Source: Phenylobacterium sp.
GTDB lineage: Bacteria > Pseudomonadota > Alphaproteobacteria > Caulobacterales > Caulobacteraceae
Assembly (NCBI RefSeq): GCF_016793285.1
Contig: NZ_JAEUMO010000010.1
Coordinates: forward strand, 62,001 to 126,000
Reading direction: 5' to 3'
Length of the DNA: 64,000 bases
Every line of letters begins with the position of its first letter. Position 1 is the first letter of the stretch. Made by a program: the position numbers and the translations under genes. The notes beneath the pieces are model-generated. The model saw only the letters and a list, made by a program, of their open reading frames with translations. It was not told the DNA's origin and ran no database searches. Positions 43,203 to 52,034 of this stretch are shown in pieces.

Positions 43203-43639
43203 GCGTGATGCGCGGCATGGCGCTGACGCTGGTTTTGTCGCTGGTACTCGGCGCACTCGGCGTTTGGGGCGGCGCGGCCTATGTGAAGCGTCAGATGCAG
43301 CGGCCCACGCCGTTACATGAACTCGTGCACGAGAAGCTGAACCTGACGGCAGACCAGAAGGCGAGGCTCGAAGGCATCGAGCGGGACCATGAGGTCAAGC
43401 GCCGGGCGCTTGAAGCCGAAATGAAAGCGGCCAACGCCGAACTGGCTCGCGCCTTCCAGCAGCAGCACGCCTACACGCCCGAGGTCCAGGCGGCGATTGA
43501 CCGCTTCCACCATGCCATGGGCGAATTGCAGAAGGAGACCATGGTCCACACCTTGGCCATGCGATCGGTCCTGACGCCTCAACAGACGGCCAAGTTCGAC
43601 GAAACCGTCGTCCAGTCGCTGACCCAAGACGCCCGGTGA
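43199..43639 (+). CDS. cnrX: CnrX-like periplasmic metal sensor
   Basis: A 146-residue protein with an N-terminal membrane anchor (LTLVLSLVLGALGVWGGAAY) and a helical periplasmic domain. The metal ligands known for CnrX (H42, H46, E63, H119, M123) have exact counterparts shifted by two: H40 and H44 in LHELVH, E61, and H117 and M121 in VHTLAM. The spacing is identical throughout. It therefore probably senses Ni(II), Co(II) or a similar ion in the periplasm and frees the sigma factor through CnrY. It overlaps its neighbours by ATGA and TGATG. Confidence 0.82.
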   Translation: MSVMRGMALTLVLSLVLGALGVWGGAAYVKRQMQRPTPLHELVHEKLNLTADQKARLEGIERDHEVKRRALEAEMKAANAELARAFQQQHAYTPEVQAAIDRFHHAMGELQKETMVHTLAMRSVLTPQQTAKFDETVVQSLTQDAR

Positions 43640-44226
43640 TGTCGGACGCCGAGGCGTCCGATGCCGTTCTCGCTCGCCGGGCCGCCGAAGGTGACGACCG
43701 GGCCTTCGCCGTGCTCGTCCGTCGCCATAAGGAATCCCTCTACCGGCTGCTGCGGCGCTACAGCGGCGACGGCGACGAAGCCTATGAGGCCGCCCATGAG
43801 GCGTTCATCGCGGCCTGGTCCGCGCTGAAGCGCTACGACCCGAGCCGTTCCTTCGGGGCCTGGCTTCGCACCATCGCCATCAACAAGGCCCGCGACCGCG
43901 GTCGCCGCATGCTGGTCCGCCGGGCGATCTTCGGCTCGAAGCCGCTAGACGAGGAGACGGAGGCGCTGGAAAAGGCCGACCCCGCGCCCGGCGCCGAGCA
44001 CCTTGTTCTGCAGGACGAACAGGCCCGCCGGCTGGACTATGCTGTCAGCCGGCTGCCGGGCGCTTTGAAAGAGGCGCTGATCCTCACGGCCTTCGAGGGA
44101 TACAGCCAGCAAGAGGCGGCCGATATGCTGGCGGTGTCGGTCAAGACGATCGAGACCCGTGTCTATCGCGCCCGAAAGCTGCTGATCGATCAACTGGACC
44201 CGGACTTGAGGCCGGGCGCGGCCTGA
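43639..44226 (+). CDS. cnrH: CnrH-like ECF sigma factor
   Basis: A 195-residue sigma-70 family protein of the ECF type: region 2 (FAVLVRRHKESLYRLLRRYS, then EAAHEAFIAAWSALKRYDPS, and RSFGAWLRTIAINKARDRGR) and region 4 (LPGALKEALILTAFEGYSQQ, EAADMLAVSVKTIETRVYRA). The gene order Y-X-H is that of cnrYXH. The stop of the cnrX-like gene overlaps its ATG. Five candidate target promoters are visible in the island; all but its own front copper genes, so the sensor may respond to copper here rather than to nickel (inference). Confidence 0.9.
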   Translation: MSDAEASDAVLARRAAEGDDRAFAVLVRRHKESLYRLLRRYSGDGDEAYEAAHEAFIAAWSALKRYDPSRSFGAWLRTIAINKARDRGRRMLVRRAIFGSKPLDEETEALEKADPAPGAEHLVLQDEQARRLDYAVSRLPGALKEALILTAFEGYSQQEAADMLAVSVKTIETRVYRARKLLIDQLDPDLRPGAA

Positions 44227-44231
44227 GCCGA

Positions 44232-44708
44232 TTAGCGTGACGCCTTCAGCATGGCGTTCATCTGGTCGATCTCATCCTGCTGCCCCTGGATGATCGTCGC
44301 GCACAGCCGCTTCAGTTCGGGGTCCTGGATCGGCGCCTTTCCGCACATGAGGATCGCGCCCGAGTGGTGCGGGATCATCGAGCGGAGGAACTCACCGTCG
44401 CCAATCAGCCATTGCTGGCGGATGCCAGCGAAACACAGCACACCGACGACAACACTGGTGGCGAGGATCGCAGCGTTCAGGCCCCGCAGCGGATACATCA
44501 TGCTCATCAGGATGAGCTCGATCACCACCATCGGCGCGGTCATCAGGCCGGCCATGTAGGCTTGGTTCAAGCTGGGATGGACGTCCGCGAACTTGTCCAC
44601 CATCGCGTACATCAGCACGTACATCGAGATGAACGACAGCACGATCATCAGGGCCAGGCGGCCATAGTGCTTTCGAGCCATGTCAGGGTCTTTTTTGGCG
44701 TGGTCCAT
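44232..44708 (-). CDS. DUF305 family membrane protein
   Basis: A 158-residue protein with about three transmembrane helices (LALMIVLSFISMYVLMYAMV, MTAPMVVIELILMSMMYPLR, AAILATSVVVGVLCFAGI) and a C-terminal DUF305 block EFLRSMIPHHSGAILMCGKA with HH and C/M residues, then a helical tail. DUF305 proteins often accompany metal resistance genes; function not established. GAGGA lies 9 bases before the ATG at 44708. It converges with the sigma factor gene at a 5-bp gap. Confidence 0.85.
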   Translation of the reverse strand: MDHAKKDPDMARKHYGRLALMIVLSFISMYVLMYAMVDKFADVHPSLNQAYMAGLMTAPMVVIELILMSMMYPLRGLNAAILATSVVVGVLCFAGIRQQWLIGDGEFLRSMIPHHSGAILMCGKAPIQDPELKRLCATIIQGQQDEIDQMNAMLKASR

Positions 44709-44800
44709 CAGCACGGTCCTCTAGCGTGCTGACGAAACGTCCTGGAGATGTGGGCGTTGCCCGCGGCATCTCCACGACAATTGGCCAGAGGTGCGGAGGC

Positions 44801-45529
44801 CTAAAACGCCTCGTGCGACATCGCTAAGCGGGCCAGCTCCACATGCTCGGTTATGCGTCCGCTGGCTTTCCGTTCGCTGTAGCGATCAACGAGGTAGTCT
44901 GCGCAATCGCGGGTCAGGACCGTGAACTTGACCAGTTCCTCCATCACATCGACGACCCGGTCGTAGTAGCTCGACGGCTTCATGCGGCCGTCAGGCTCGA
45001 ACTCTTGGAAAGCCTTCGCCACCGACGACTGGTTGGGGATTGTGATCATCCGCATCCATCGGCCGAGCAAGCGCAAGGTGTTGACGGCGTTGAACGATTG
45101 CGAGCCGCCGCTGACCTGCATGACAGCCAGGGTGCGGCCTTGGGTCGGGCGCACGCTCCCCACCTCTAGCGGAATCCAATCGATCTGAGCCTTCATGACC
45201 CCCGAAATCGCACCGTGGCGCTCAGGACTGCACCAGACCTGCCCTTCGGACCAGGCCGACAGCTCTCGCAATTCCTGCACTTTCAGGTGCTCAGCAGCCG
45301 TCGCGTCGGGCAGCGGAAGATCGCGCGGGTCGAATATGCGCACCTCGCAGCCCAACCTCTCGAGAATCCTCCCCGCCTCCTCCGTCAGCAGGCGGCTGTA
45401 GGACCTTTCCCGAAGCGAGCCATAGAGCATGAGGATGCGTGGCGGGTGGCTCGCGCGCTCACGTGGCGGAAGCTGGGACATATCTGGCCCCGGCAGATAG
45501 GCCGGCTGCAGTGCGGGAAACTCAGTCAT
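44801..45529 (-). CDS. arsH: ArsH NADPH-dependent flavin oxidoreductase
   Basis: A 242-residue protein of the ArsH family: flavodoxin-like N-terminus [40 protein letters not shown], and [20 protein letters not shown]. ArsH oxidises trivalent organoarsenicals and gives resistance to them. The frame is open upstream; ATG at 45529 gives the family's usual start region ([22 protein letters not shown]). Divergent from arsR, with which it shares a control region. Confidence 0.93.
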   Translation of the reverse strand: MTEFPALQPAYLPGPDMSQLPPRERASHPPRILMLYGSLRERSYSRLLTEEAGRILERLGCEVRIFDPRDLPLPDATAAEHLKVQELRELSAWSEGQVWCSPERHGAISGVMKAQIDWIPLEVGSVRPTQGRTLAVMQVSGGSQSFNAVNTLRLLGRWMRMITIPNQSSVAKAFQEFEPDGRMKPSSYYDRVVDVMEELVKFTVLTRDCADYLVDRYSERKASGRITEHVELARLAMSHEAF

Positions 45530-45552
45530 CGTCAGGCACTCAAAGATCGTCG

Positions 45553-45588
45553 TTGAACGGTCATATATTTTGTTTATTCTAGAAATAT
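45553..45588 (+). promoter_or_regulatory. arsR promoter and operator, apparently leaderless
   Basis: -35 TTGAAC (45553-45558), 16-bp spacer, -10 TATTCT (45575-45580). The arsR ATG at 45587 is 7 bases beyond the -10, so the transcript would begin at or next to the start codon, and no ribosome site is visible. The half-sites ATATTT (45565-45570) and AAATAT (45583-45588) form a likely ArsR operator. Confidence 0.55.
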
Positions 45589-45940
45589 GGAAATTCAAAC
45601 CGCTGTCGTCAACTTATCGGCGCTCGCCCACGAGGGGCGTCTGTCCATTTTTCGACTGCTCGTCACAGCCGGGCCGGAAGGGATCGCGGCGGGCGACATT
45701 GCACGCCATGTCGCCAGCCCCCCAAGCACCACCACGGCGAACCTTCACATTCTGGCGCAAGCCGGCTTGGTGACATCCCGCCGCGACGGCCGGTCCATCA
45801 TCTACACCGCCTGCTACGCCGTCATGCGCGACCTCCTCGCTTACCTGATGGAGGATTGCTGCAGCGGATCCCCCGAAATCTGCGCCCCGCTCGCCGCCAT
45901 CGCCAGCCAATGCTGCGTGGCCGAAGGCGCCTGCACCTGA
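45587..45940 (+). CDS. arsR: ArsR-family arsenite-responsive repressor
   Basis: A 117-residue winged-helix repressor ([40 protein letters not shown] recognition helix, [20 protein letters not shown]). Cysteines CC and C at positions near 89-97 and 108-116 ([22 protein letters not shown]) provide candidate As(III) sites at the C-terminus, as in the Acidithiobacillus-type ArsR. It controls the divergent arsH and the downstream arsC-aqpS-arsC. The start lacks a ribosome site, consistent with a leaderless transcript. Confidence 0.9.
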   Translation: MEIQTAVVNLSALAHEGRLSIFRLLVTAGPEGIAAGDIARHVASPPSTTTANLHILAQAGLVTSRRDGRSIIYTACYAVMRDLLAYLMEDCCSGSPEICAPLAAIASQCCVAEGACT

Positions 45941-45947
45941 GGACCTC

Positions 45948-46466
45948 GTGACAGACAAGATCTACAACGTCCTCTTTCTTTGCACGGGCAACTCGGCGCG
46001 CTCCGTCCTGGCCGAGGCGATCCTGAACAAGGAAGGGCGAGGCCGTTTCCGCGCCTATTCCGCCGGCTCGACGCCGACCGGCCGCGTGAACCCGCACGTC
46101 CGCACTGTGGTGGAGAACTGCGGCTTTCAGCTCTCGGATTTCCGCTCGAAATCCTGGGATGAGTTCGCCCGGCCCGACGCGCCGGCTTTCGATGTCATCA
46201 TCACGGTTTGCGACAACGCGGCTGGCGAGGTCTGCCCGATCTGGCCTGGCCACCCGACCAGTGGCCACTGGGGCATTCCTGACCCTGCAGCCGTCCAGGG
46301 TTCGGACGTCGAGATCGACGCTGCGTTCGCTGAGGCGGCCCGCCTGCTCGGCAATCGCATCAGGCTGTTCCTGAGCCTGCCGATCGAAACGATCGAAGGG
46401 CCGACGCTGAAGGCGAGACTGCGCGAAATCCATGAAACGGCGGACGACGCGGCGCAGGCTCTATGA
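45948..46466 (+). CDS. arsC: Arsenate reductase, low-molecular-weight phosphatase type
   Basis: A 172-residue protein with the C-x5-R phosphatase loop LFLCTGNSARSVLAEA and later WGIPDPAAVQGSDVEIDAAF. It reduces arsenate to arsenite with thioredoxin or glutaredoxin. It starts at GTG 45948, 7 bases after arsR. A second, unrelated arsenate reductase is encoded at 47167, so the operon has both families. The end overlaps the aquaporin gene (ATGA). Confidence 0.9.
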   Translation: MTDKIYNVLFLCTGNSARSVLAEAILNKEGRGRFRAYSAGSTPTGRVNPHVRTVVENCGFQLSDFRSKSWDEFARPDAPAFDVIITVCDNAAGEVCPIWPGHPTSGHWGIPDPAAVQGSDVEIDAAFAEAARLLGNRIRLFLSLPIETIEGPTLKARLREIHETADDAAQAL

Positions 46467-47170
46467 CGGCTTCGCCCAACGCCAGCCTGGAGCCGCCTCT
46501 GCACCCGTTTTCAACGAGCCGCCGTCTGTTCGCCGAAGTGCTCGGCACGGCGCTGCTGCTCATGATCGTGATCGGCTCAGGGATCATGGGCGACCGCCTG
46601 GCGGGTGGTAACGACGCCATAGCCCTTTTGGGCAATACGCTTTCCACCGGCGCCGGCCTGATCGTCCTCATCACGATCTTTGGCCCGATCTCCGGAGCGC
46701 ACTTCAATCCGGCCGTCACCCTTGTCTTCGCCCTACGCCGGGACCTGAATTGGCCAACGGCCGCAGCCTATTTCCTGGCGCAGGTCATCGGCGGCGTGCT
46801 TGGCGTGTGGGCCGCACACGCCATGTTCGCCGAACCAATCGTGCAGATTTCGACCAAGTTACGCGACGGTCCGGCGCAAGCCTGGTCGGAAGTGGTCGCC
46901 ACCTTCGGCCTCGTCGCCACCATCCTGGGCTCGATCCGGTTTCGGCCGGAGGCGACGCCGGCGGCCGTGGGCCTCTACATCACCGCCGCCTACTGGTTTA
47001 CCGCCTCAACGTCCTTCGCCAATCCGGCGGTGACACTGGCGAGAGCGCTCAGCAACACCTTCGCCGGAATCGCCCCTTCCTCCGCCCCAGCCTTCATTGC
47101 CGCCCAATTCGTCGGCGCCCTGCTGGGCTGGGCGACCTTCACCTGGCTTCTCAAGGAACGCGCCCCATGA
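46463..47170 (+). CDS. aqpS: AqpS-type aquaglyceroporin (arsenite channel)
   Basis: A 235-residue MIP-family channel with six helices and the two NPA motifs, in SGAHFNPAVTLVFAL and TSFANPAVTLARALSN. In Sinorhizobium meliloti the AqpS channel lets arsenite formed by ArsC flow out, in place of an ArsB or Acr3 pump; no such pump is encoded here. It overlaps the flanking arsC genes by ATGA at each end. The Ser/Thr-rich first loop is normal. Confidence 0.9.
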   Translation: MTASPNASLEPPLHPFSTSRRLFAEVLGTALLLMIVIGSGIMGDRLAGGNDAIALLGNTLSTGAGLIVLITIFGPISGAHFNPAVTLVFALRRDLNWPTAAAYFLAQVIGGVLGVWAAHAMFAEPIVQISTKLRDGPAQAWSEVVATFGLVATILGSIRFRPEATPAAVGLYITAAYWFTASTSFANPAVTLARALSNTFAGIAPSSAPAFIAAQFVGALLGWATFTWLLKERAP

Positions 47171-47580
47171 GCGACGACTTCCCCATCACCATCTTCCACA
47201 ACCCGGCCTGTGGCACCTCGCGCAACACCGTCGCCATGGTCGAGGCCGCCGGTTACGCGCCGAAGATCGTCGAATATCTCCAGGCGGGCTGGACCAAGAC
47301 GCAGTTACAGGACCTGCTGGCCAAGATGGGCCAAAACGCGAGGGATATCCTCCGCGAGAAAGGAACTCCCGCCGCGGACCTCGGCCTGTTGGCCCCCGGC
47401 ATCGAAGACGACGCCATCCTCGACGCCATGGTCGCCAATCCGATTCTTGTGAACCGGCCGATCGTGATCACACCAAAGGGCGTGAAGCTCGCGCGTCCCT
47501 CGGAGGCCGTTCTCGACCTTCTCGATAACAAACCAGCCAGCTTCACCAAGGAAGACGGTGAAGTCGTCCAGCTCGACTAG
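47167..47580 (+). CDS. arsC2: Arsenate reductase, glutaredoxin-coupled ArsC family
   Basis: A 137-residue ArsC-fold protein with the active site FHNPACGTSRNTVAMV (Cys15 region) and the C-terminal NRPIVITPKGVKLARPSE block that holds the Arg residues binding arsenate. It reduces arsenate with glutathione and glutaredoxin. The ATG overlaps the aqpS stop. A hairpin terminator follows at 47641. Confidence 0.92.
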   Translation: MSDDFPITIFHNPACGTSRNTVAMVEAAGYAPKIVEYLQAGWTKTQLQDLLAKMGQNARDILREKGTPAADLGLLAPGIEDDAILDAMVANPILVNRPIVITPKGVKLARPSEAVLDLLDNKPASFTKEDGEVVQLD

Positions 47581-47640
47581 GCGATCGACTTAATGAGGAT
47601 CGCGGACCTTGCGCTCCCTTCATCCATCAATCGAGCAAGT

Positions 47641-47662
47641 ATGGGCGGCCGAAGCCGCCCAT
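47641..47662. terminator. Hairpin between convergent arsC2 and czcA
   Basis: ATGGGCGGC, tetraloop CGAA, GCCGCCCAT: a 9-bp perfect stem in the 90-bp convergent gap. On the plus strand it is followed by CGGTTTCTTC. Confidence 0.75.
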
Positions 47663-47670
47663 CGGTTTCT

Positions 47671-50600
47671 TCAGACGACCGGGTCAGAGAGGGCGGGCGA
47701 CCGTCCTGCGCCCATCTTCCGGGCGAGAACGCGGCTGGCGAAGGTCGGCAACACCACGAGCGTGAGGAAGGTCGCCGTGATCAGCCCGCCGATCACCACA
47801 GTGGCCAGCGGCTTTTGAACCTCGGCCCCGGCGCCGTGGGCGAGAGCCATCGGCATGAAGCCGAGGATCGCCACAAGGGCAGTGGTCAGCACCGCCCTTA
47901 ACCGACCCATCGCCCCTTCCACAGCAGCCACCTCGGGCGCGTCTCCCGCCTCCAGCCGTTCGCGAACAGACTGGATCAGCACTAGCCCGTTCAATGTCGC
48001 CACGCCTGAGACGGCGATGAAGCCGACCGCTGCCGAGACCGAGAACGGCATGCCTCTGAACAGCAACGCCAAGGCCCCGCCGACCAGCGCCAATGGGACG
48101 CAGCCGAACACCAGGGCCGCTTGTGAAACGGAACCGAGGGCGAAGTAGAGCAGCACCGCGATCAGCGCGAACACAACAGGCACGACGATGGCGAGGCGTG
48201 CCTCAGCCCGTTGCAGGTTCTCGAACTGCCCGCCCCAGTCCAGCCAGGAACCGGCCGGCAGCGCCACTTGCTTGCCGACAGCCGCCTGGGCCTCATTGAC
48301 GAAGCCGCCGAGGTCGCGGCCTCGCACATTCGCCGATACGACGATCCGTCGCTTGCCGTTCTCTCGGCTGATCTGGTTGGGCCCCTCGCCCTCGCGGAAG
48401 CGCACCACCGAACCGAGCGGCACGAACGTCGTCCCACCATTCACCGCCAGCGGTGTCTGGGCGACCGCGGCCAAGTCGTTGCGCGCGCTGTCCGGCAAAC
48501 GGACCACCACATCGAACCGCCGGTCGCCTTCAAACACCCTTCCCGCCTCCCGGCCGGCCAGGGCGATCTGGACGGCGTCGGCTGCGTCGGCGGCATGCAA
48601 CCCATAGGCCGCCGCCGAAGCGCGATCGACTTCGGCGGTGATCATCGGAAGGCCCGAGACCTGTTCGACGCGAACGTCGGCCGCCCCGCGCGTCTTGCGC
48701 AGCACGTCGGCGATCTGGTCAGCGGTGCGCTGCATGGCGGCGAAGTCATCGCCATAGACCTTCACCGCTATGTCGGAGCGAACGCCGGAGATGAGTTCGT
48801 TGAAGCGCATCTGGATGGGCTGGGTGAACTCATAGGCATTGCCGATCTGGCCGCCCGCGACCTTTTCGATTTTCTCCGAGATGTCGGCCTTGGAAAGACT
48901 ACGGTCGGGCCACTCCTTGGAGTCTTTCAGCACGATGTAGGTATCGCTGAAGCTGGGCGGCATGGGGTCGGTAGAGACCTCCGCGGTGCCTGTCTTAGAG
49001 AAGACAAAGGCGACCTCCGGGATACGCAACAAGGCTCGCTCCAGCCGCCCCTGCATTTCCACCGACTGTTCTAGCGATGCGCTCGGCACTCGCACGGCCT
49101 GCAGAAGAATATCCTTCTCATCGAGGGTCGGGATGAACTCCCGGCCGAGGGAGAAGAACGTCACCAAGCCGACCACGACGGCAATGACCGCACCGATGGC
49201 GATCTGCTTGGGTCGGGCGATCGCCCACCGCGTCGCTGGCTCGAAGCCACGGCGCGCAAAGGCTTCCGCCTTGCTTTCGTGAGCCTTGGTCGGCGCCCGG
49301 ATCAGCAGCGCCGTCATGGCCGGGACGAAGGTGAACGTCAGAACGAAGGCTGCTGCGAGAGCCAGCATGACCGTGGCGGCCATCGGCTGGAACATCTTGC
49401 CTTCGATGCCTTCCAACGCGAGCAACGGCGCGTAGACCAGGAGGATGATCGCTTGGCCGAAAGCAGCGGGCCGAACCATCTGCCTGGCCGCCGCGACCGC
49501 CTCCTCCAGCCGCTCGGTGGGCGTCAGGTCGCGACCCAGGCTCTCTCGTCGGCCGCCCATCCGGGTCAGCGTGTTTTCGACCACCACGACCGCCCCGTCG
49601 ACGAGGATGCCGAAGTCGAGAGCGCCAAGGCTCATCAGGTTTCCGCTGACGCCGAACCGGTTCATGCCGATGACGCCGATCAGGAAGGCCAGCGGGATCA
49701 CCAGGGCGGTGATGACCGCCGCCCGGACGTTGCCGAGCAGGAAGAACAGCACGGCGATAACCAGCAGCGCGCCCTCGGCGAGGTTGCGCTGGACGGTGTG
49801 GATGGTGCGGTCAACGAGGTCCGTGCGGTTCAGCACCGTCTTCACGGCAATCCCCGGCGGCAAAGACGGCGCGATTTGAGTCAGCCGCTCGCTGACCGCG
49901 CGGGCCACCGTCCGGCTGTTCTCGCCAGCAAGCATGAGGGCGGTGCCGATCACCACCTCCTGCCCATTCTCCTGGGCGGCCCCGAGGCGGACCGCCTGCC
50001 CGATTTCAACGGACGCGACGTCCGACACCCGCACGACCAGGCCTTTGCGGTTGGTGACCGGCGCGGCGGCCAAGTCACGTAACGAGGTCACCCGGGCGTC
50101 TGCGCGCACCACGAAGGCCTCGCCGCCCCGCGAGATATTTCCGGCGCCCGCGACGGTGTTGGCGTGCTGCACGGCCTCAACCAGTTCGTTGAGACCGACC
50201 CCGTAGGAAGAGAGACGCGCCGCATCCGGATAGACGACGTATTCCTTCACATAGCCGCCGATGGTGTCGATGCCGGCCACCCCCGCCGTAGTCCGCAGCT
50301 GGGGGGTGACGATCCAGTCCTGCACCGTGCGCAGGTAGGTCGCTTTCTGGCGCTCGGTGACGAGCCGGTCGCCCTCGGGCGTGATGTAGGAACCATCGGG
50401 TTGCGGGCCAGGCGCGCCGGCGCGTTGGCCTTTCACGGGCCGCATCTCAACAGTCCACATCAGGACTTCGCCCAGCCCCGTCGTCACCGGCGCCATCTCC
50501 GGGCGGGCGTTGGCGGGCAGGTCCTCCCGCACCGCTTCGATGCGTTCGTTGACCTGCTGGCGGGCGAAATAGAGGTCGGTGCTATCCTGGAAGACAGCCG

Positions 50601-50880
50601 TGATCTGGCTAAAGCCGTTGCGGGAGATCGACCGGGTTTCGACTAGGCCTGGAATGCCCCCAAGAGAGGTCTCCACGGGGAAAGTGACTTGCTGTTCGAT
50701 CTCCTCCGGCGACAAGGCCGGCGAGATGGTCGTGACTTGAACCTGCTTGTTGGTGATGTCCGGCACGGCATCGATCGGCAGACGGAAGAGCTGCGAGACG
50801 CCGAAGCCCGCGACCAGAAGGGTGACGAGCACCACCGCTATGCGGTGACGCACGGAGAACGCGACGATTTTGCTCAGCAT
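47671..50880 (-). CDS. czcA: CzcA-type heavy-metal RND efflux pump
   Basis: A 1069-residue RND pump. The transmembrane signature GALDFGILVDGAVVVVENTL (DFG...DGAV...VEN) is that of the divalent Zn/Co/Cd/Ni group, distinct from the CusA type at 33255. The periplasmic porter domain and a normal length support CzcA/CnrA/NccA. It expels divalent cations from periplasm and cytosol. It starts 4 bases after czcB and is the last gene of the leftward operon. Confidence 0.94.
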   Translation of the reverse strand: MLSKIVAFSVRHRIAVVLVTLLVAGFGVSQLFRLPIDAVPDITNKQVQVTTISPALSPEEIEQQVTFPVETSLGGIPGLVETRSISRNGFSQITAVFQDSTDLYFARQQVNERIEAVREDLPANARPEMAPVTTGLGEVLMWTVEMRPVKGQRAGAPGPQPDGSYITPEGDRLVTERQKATYLRTVQDWIVTPQLRTTAGVAGIDTIGGYVKEYVVYPDAARLSSYGVGLNELVEAVQHANTVAGAGNISRGGEAFVVRADARVTSLRDLAAAPVTNRKGLVVRVSDVASVEIGQAVRLGAAQENGQEVVIGTALMLAGENSRTVARAVSERLTQIAPSLPPGIAVKTVLNRTDLVDRTIHTVQRNLAEGALLVIAVLFFLLGNVRAAVITALVIPLAFLIGVIGMNRFGVSGNLMSLGALDFGILVDGAVVVVENTLTRMGGRRESLGRDLTPTERLEEAVAAARQMVRPAAFGQAIILLVYAPLLALEGIEGKMFQPMAATVMLALAAAFVLTFTFVPAMTALLIRAPTKAHESKAEAFARRGFEPATRWAIARPKQIAIGAVIAVVVGLVTFFSLGREFIPTLDEKDILLQAVRVPSASLEQSVEMQGRLERALLRIPEVAFVFSKTGTAEVSTDPMPPSFSDTYIVLKDSKEWPDRSLSKADISEKIEKVAGGQIGNAYEFTQPIQMRFNELISGVRSDIAVKVYGDDFAAMQRTADQIADVLRKTRGAADVRVEQVSGLPMITAEVDRASAAAYGLHAADAADAVQIALAGREAGRVFEGDRRFDVVVRLPDSARNDLAAVAQTPLAVNGGTTFVPLGSVVRFREGEGPNQISRENGKRRIVVSANVRGRDLGGFVNEAQAAVGKQVALPAGSWLDWGGQFENLQRAEARLAIVVPVVFALIAVLLYFALGSVSQAALVFGCVPLALVGGALALLFRGMPFSVSAAVGFIAVSGVATLNGLVLIQSVRERLEAGDAPEVAAVEGAMGRLRAVLTTALVAILGFMPMALAHGAGAEVQKPLATVVIGGLITATFLTLVVLPTFASRVLARKMGAGRSPALSDPVV

Positions 50881-50884
50881 GGGG

Positions 50885-52033
50885 CTAGTCCTCGTCCTTG
50901 GCGTCGCCCTTGGAGAGCTCGGCTTTCAGCACGAAGGCGCCACGGCCAGCGATCCGCTCGCCGCCTTTCAGACCCTCTACGATTTCGGTGTAGCCGGCGC
51001 CGGAGCGTCCGACCGTTACCGGCTGAGCGTGGAAGCCGTCCGGTACGGCAACGAAGACCACCGACTTGCCACCGACGGTCTGGACGGCTTCGGCTGGAAC
51101 CGTGGGGTAGCCGCCGCCGCCCGTAGCGATCGAGGCGCTCACCGCCGCCCCAGGCAGGAAACGACCGCTGGACGGCCGGGCTCGGATCATCGTCGCTCCG
51201 GTCTCCCCCTGAGCGAGCGGCGCGATCCCGATGATCGTGGCATTGGACTCGGACCCATCCGGTCCGATGACCAGCAACGGTGCGCCGACCCGCAGCTTGG
51301 CCGCGACCTCCGCCGGTGCGTTCATGACCACTTCAACCTGGCTGGTGTTGGCGACCTCGGCGATCGGGCCGCCTTGGCTGACAAAGCCGCCGGGCGCGGC
51401 CTGCAGCAATGTCACCACCCCAGCGATGGGACTGCGCACCACCGTTTCGCCCGAAGCGCCAGGCGCACCCGCGGCGGCGACCTTGGCCCGCGCAGCAACC
51501 GCCTCAGCGTTGGCGCGCGCGGCAACCGCCTGGGCGGCCTCCCAGTCCTGACGAGCGGTGACACCCGATTTGAACAGGCGCTCCTCGCGGGCCAGCGATG
51601 TTCTCGCGGCTTCAGCCTCGGCGGCGGCGGCGACGGATTCGGCACGCACGGCGGCGCCGTCCGCACTGCGGATGACAACAAGGCCGGCGCCAGCGCCCAC
51701 ATTGCTTCCCGGCGTCGCCAGGAGGCGAATGACCGCGCCGGACACCGGCGCGGCGACTGCGGCGCGACCGCTCGGCGAAGCCTCCACGCGGCCGGTCAAG
51801 CGCAGGTCTCCCGCGCCGCCGCGAGAAACGGTGACGACCGAGACACCGGCGGCGCTCGTCTGCTGCGGGGTGAGCTTTACAGCGTCACCAGCAGGTTCGG
51901 ACTTTTCCTCGCCCTCTTCGGCCTCAGCCTTCGGAGCGGGTGAATGATCGGTCAGCTTGGCGAGGCCAAAGCCGGCGCCAAGGGCGACCGCAATGGAGGC
52001 GGCGATCAGCAAGGATTTCTTGTCGGCGGACAT
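50885..52033 (-). CDS. czcB: CzcB-type periplasmic adaptor
   Basis: A 382-residue membrane-fusion protein: N-terminal anchor (SLLIAASIAVALGAGFGLAK), lipoyl and hairpin regions (AAPVSGAVIRLLATPGSNVG, then GETVVRSPIAGVVTLLQAAP) and the C-terminal barrel. The N-terminus has an acidic linker (AEAEEGEEKSEPAG) rather than the HMBD seen in CusB. It bridges CzcA and CzcC. It starts one base after the czcC stop and ends 4 bases before czcA. Confidence 0.93.
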   Translation of the reverse strand: MSADKKSLLIAASIAVALGAGFGLAKLTDHSPAPKAEAEEGEEKSEPAGDAVKLTPQQTSAAGVSVVTVSRGGAGDLRLTGRVEASPSGRAAVAAPVSGAVIRLLATPGSNVGAGAGLVVIRSADGAAVRAESVAAAAEAEAARTSLAREERLFKSGVTARQDWEAAQAVAARANAEAVAARAKVAAAGAPGASGETVVRSPIAGVVTLLQAAPGGFVSQGGPIAEVANTSQVEVVMNAPAEVAAKLRVGAPLLVIGPDGSESNATIIGIAPLAQGETGATMIRARPSSGRFLPGAAVSASIATGGGGYPTVPAEAVQTVGGKSVVFVAVPDGFHAQPVTVGRSGAGYTEIVEGLKGGERIAGRGAFVLKAELSKGDAKDED

Positions 52034-52034
52034 G

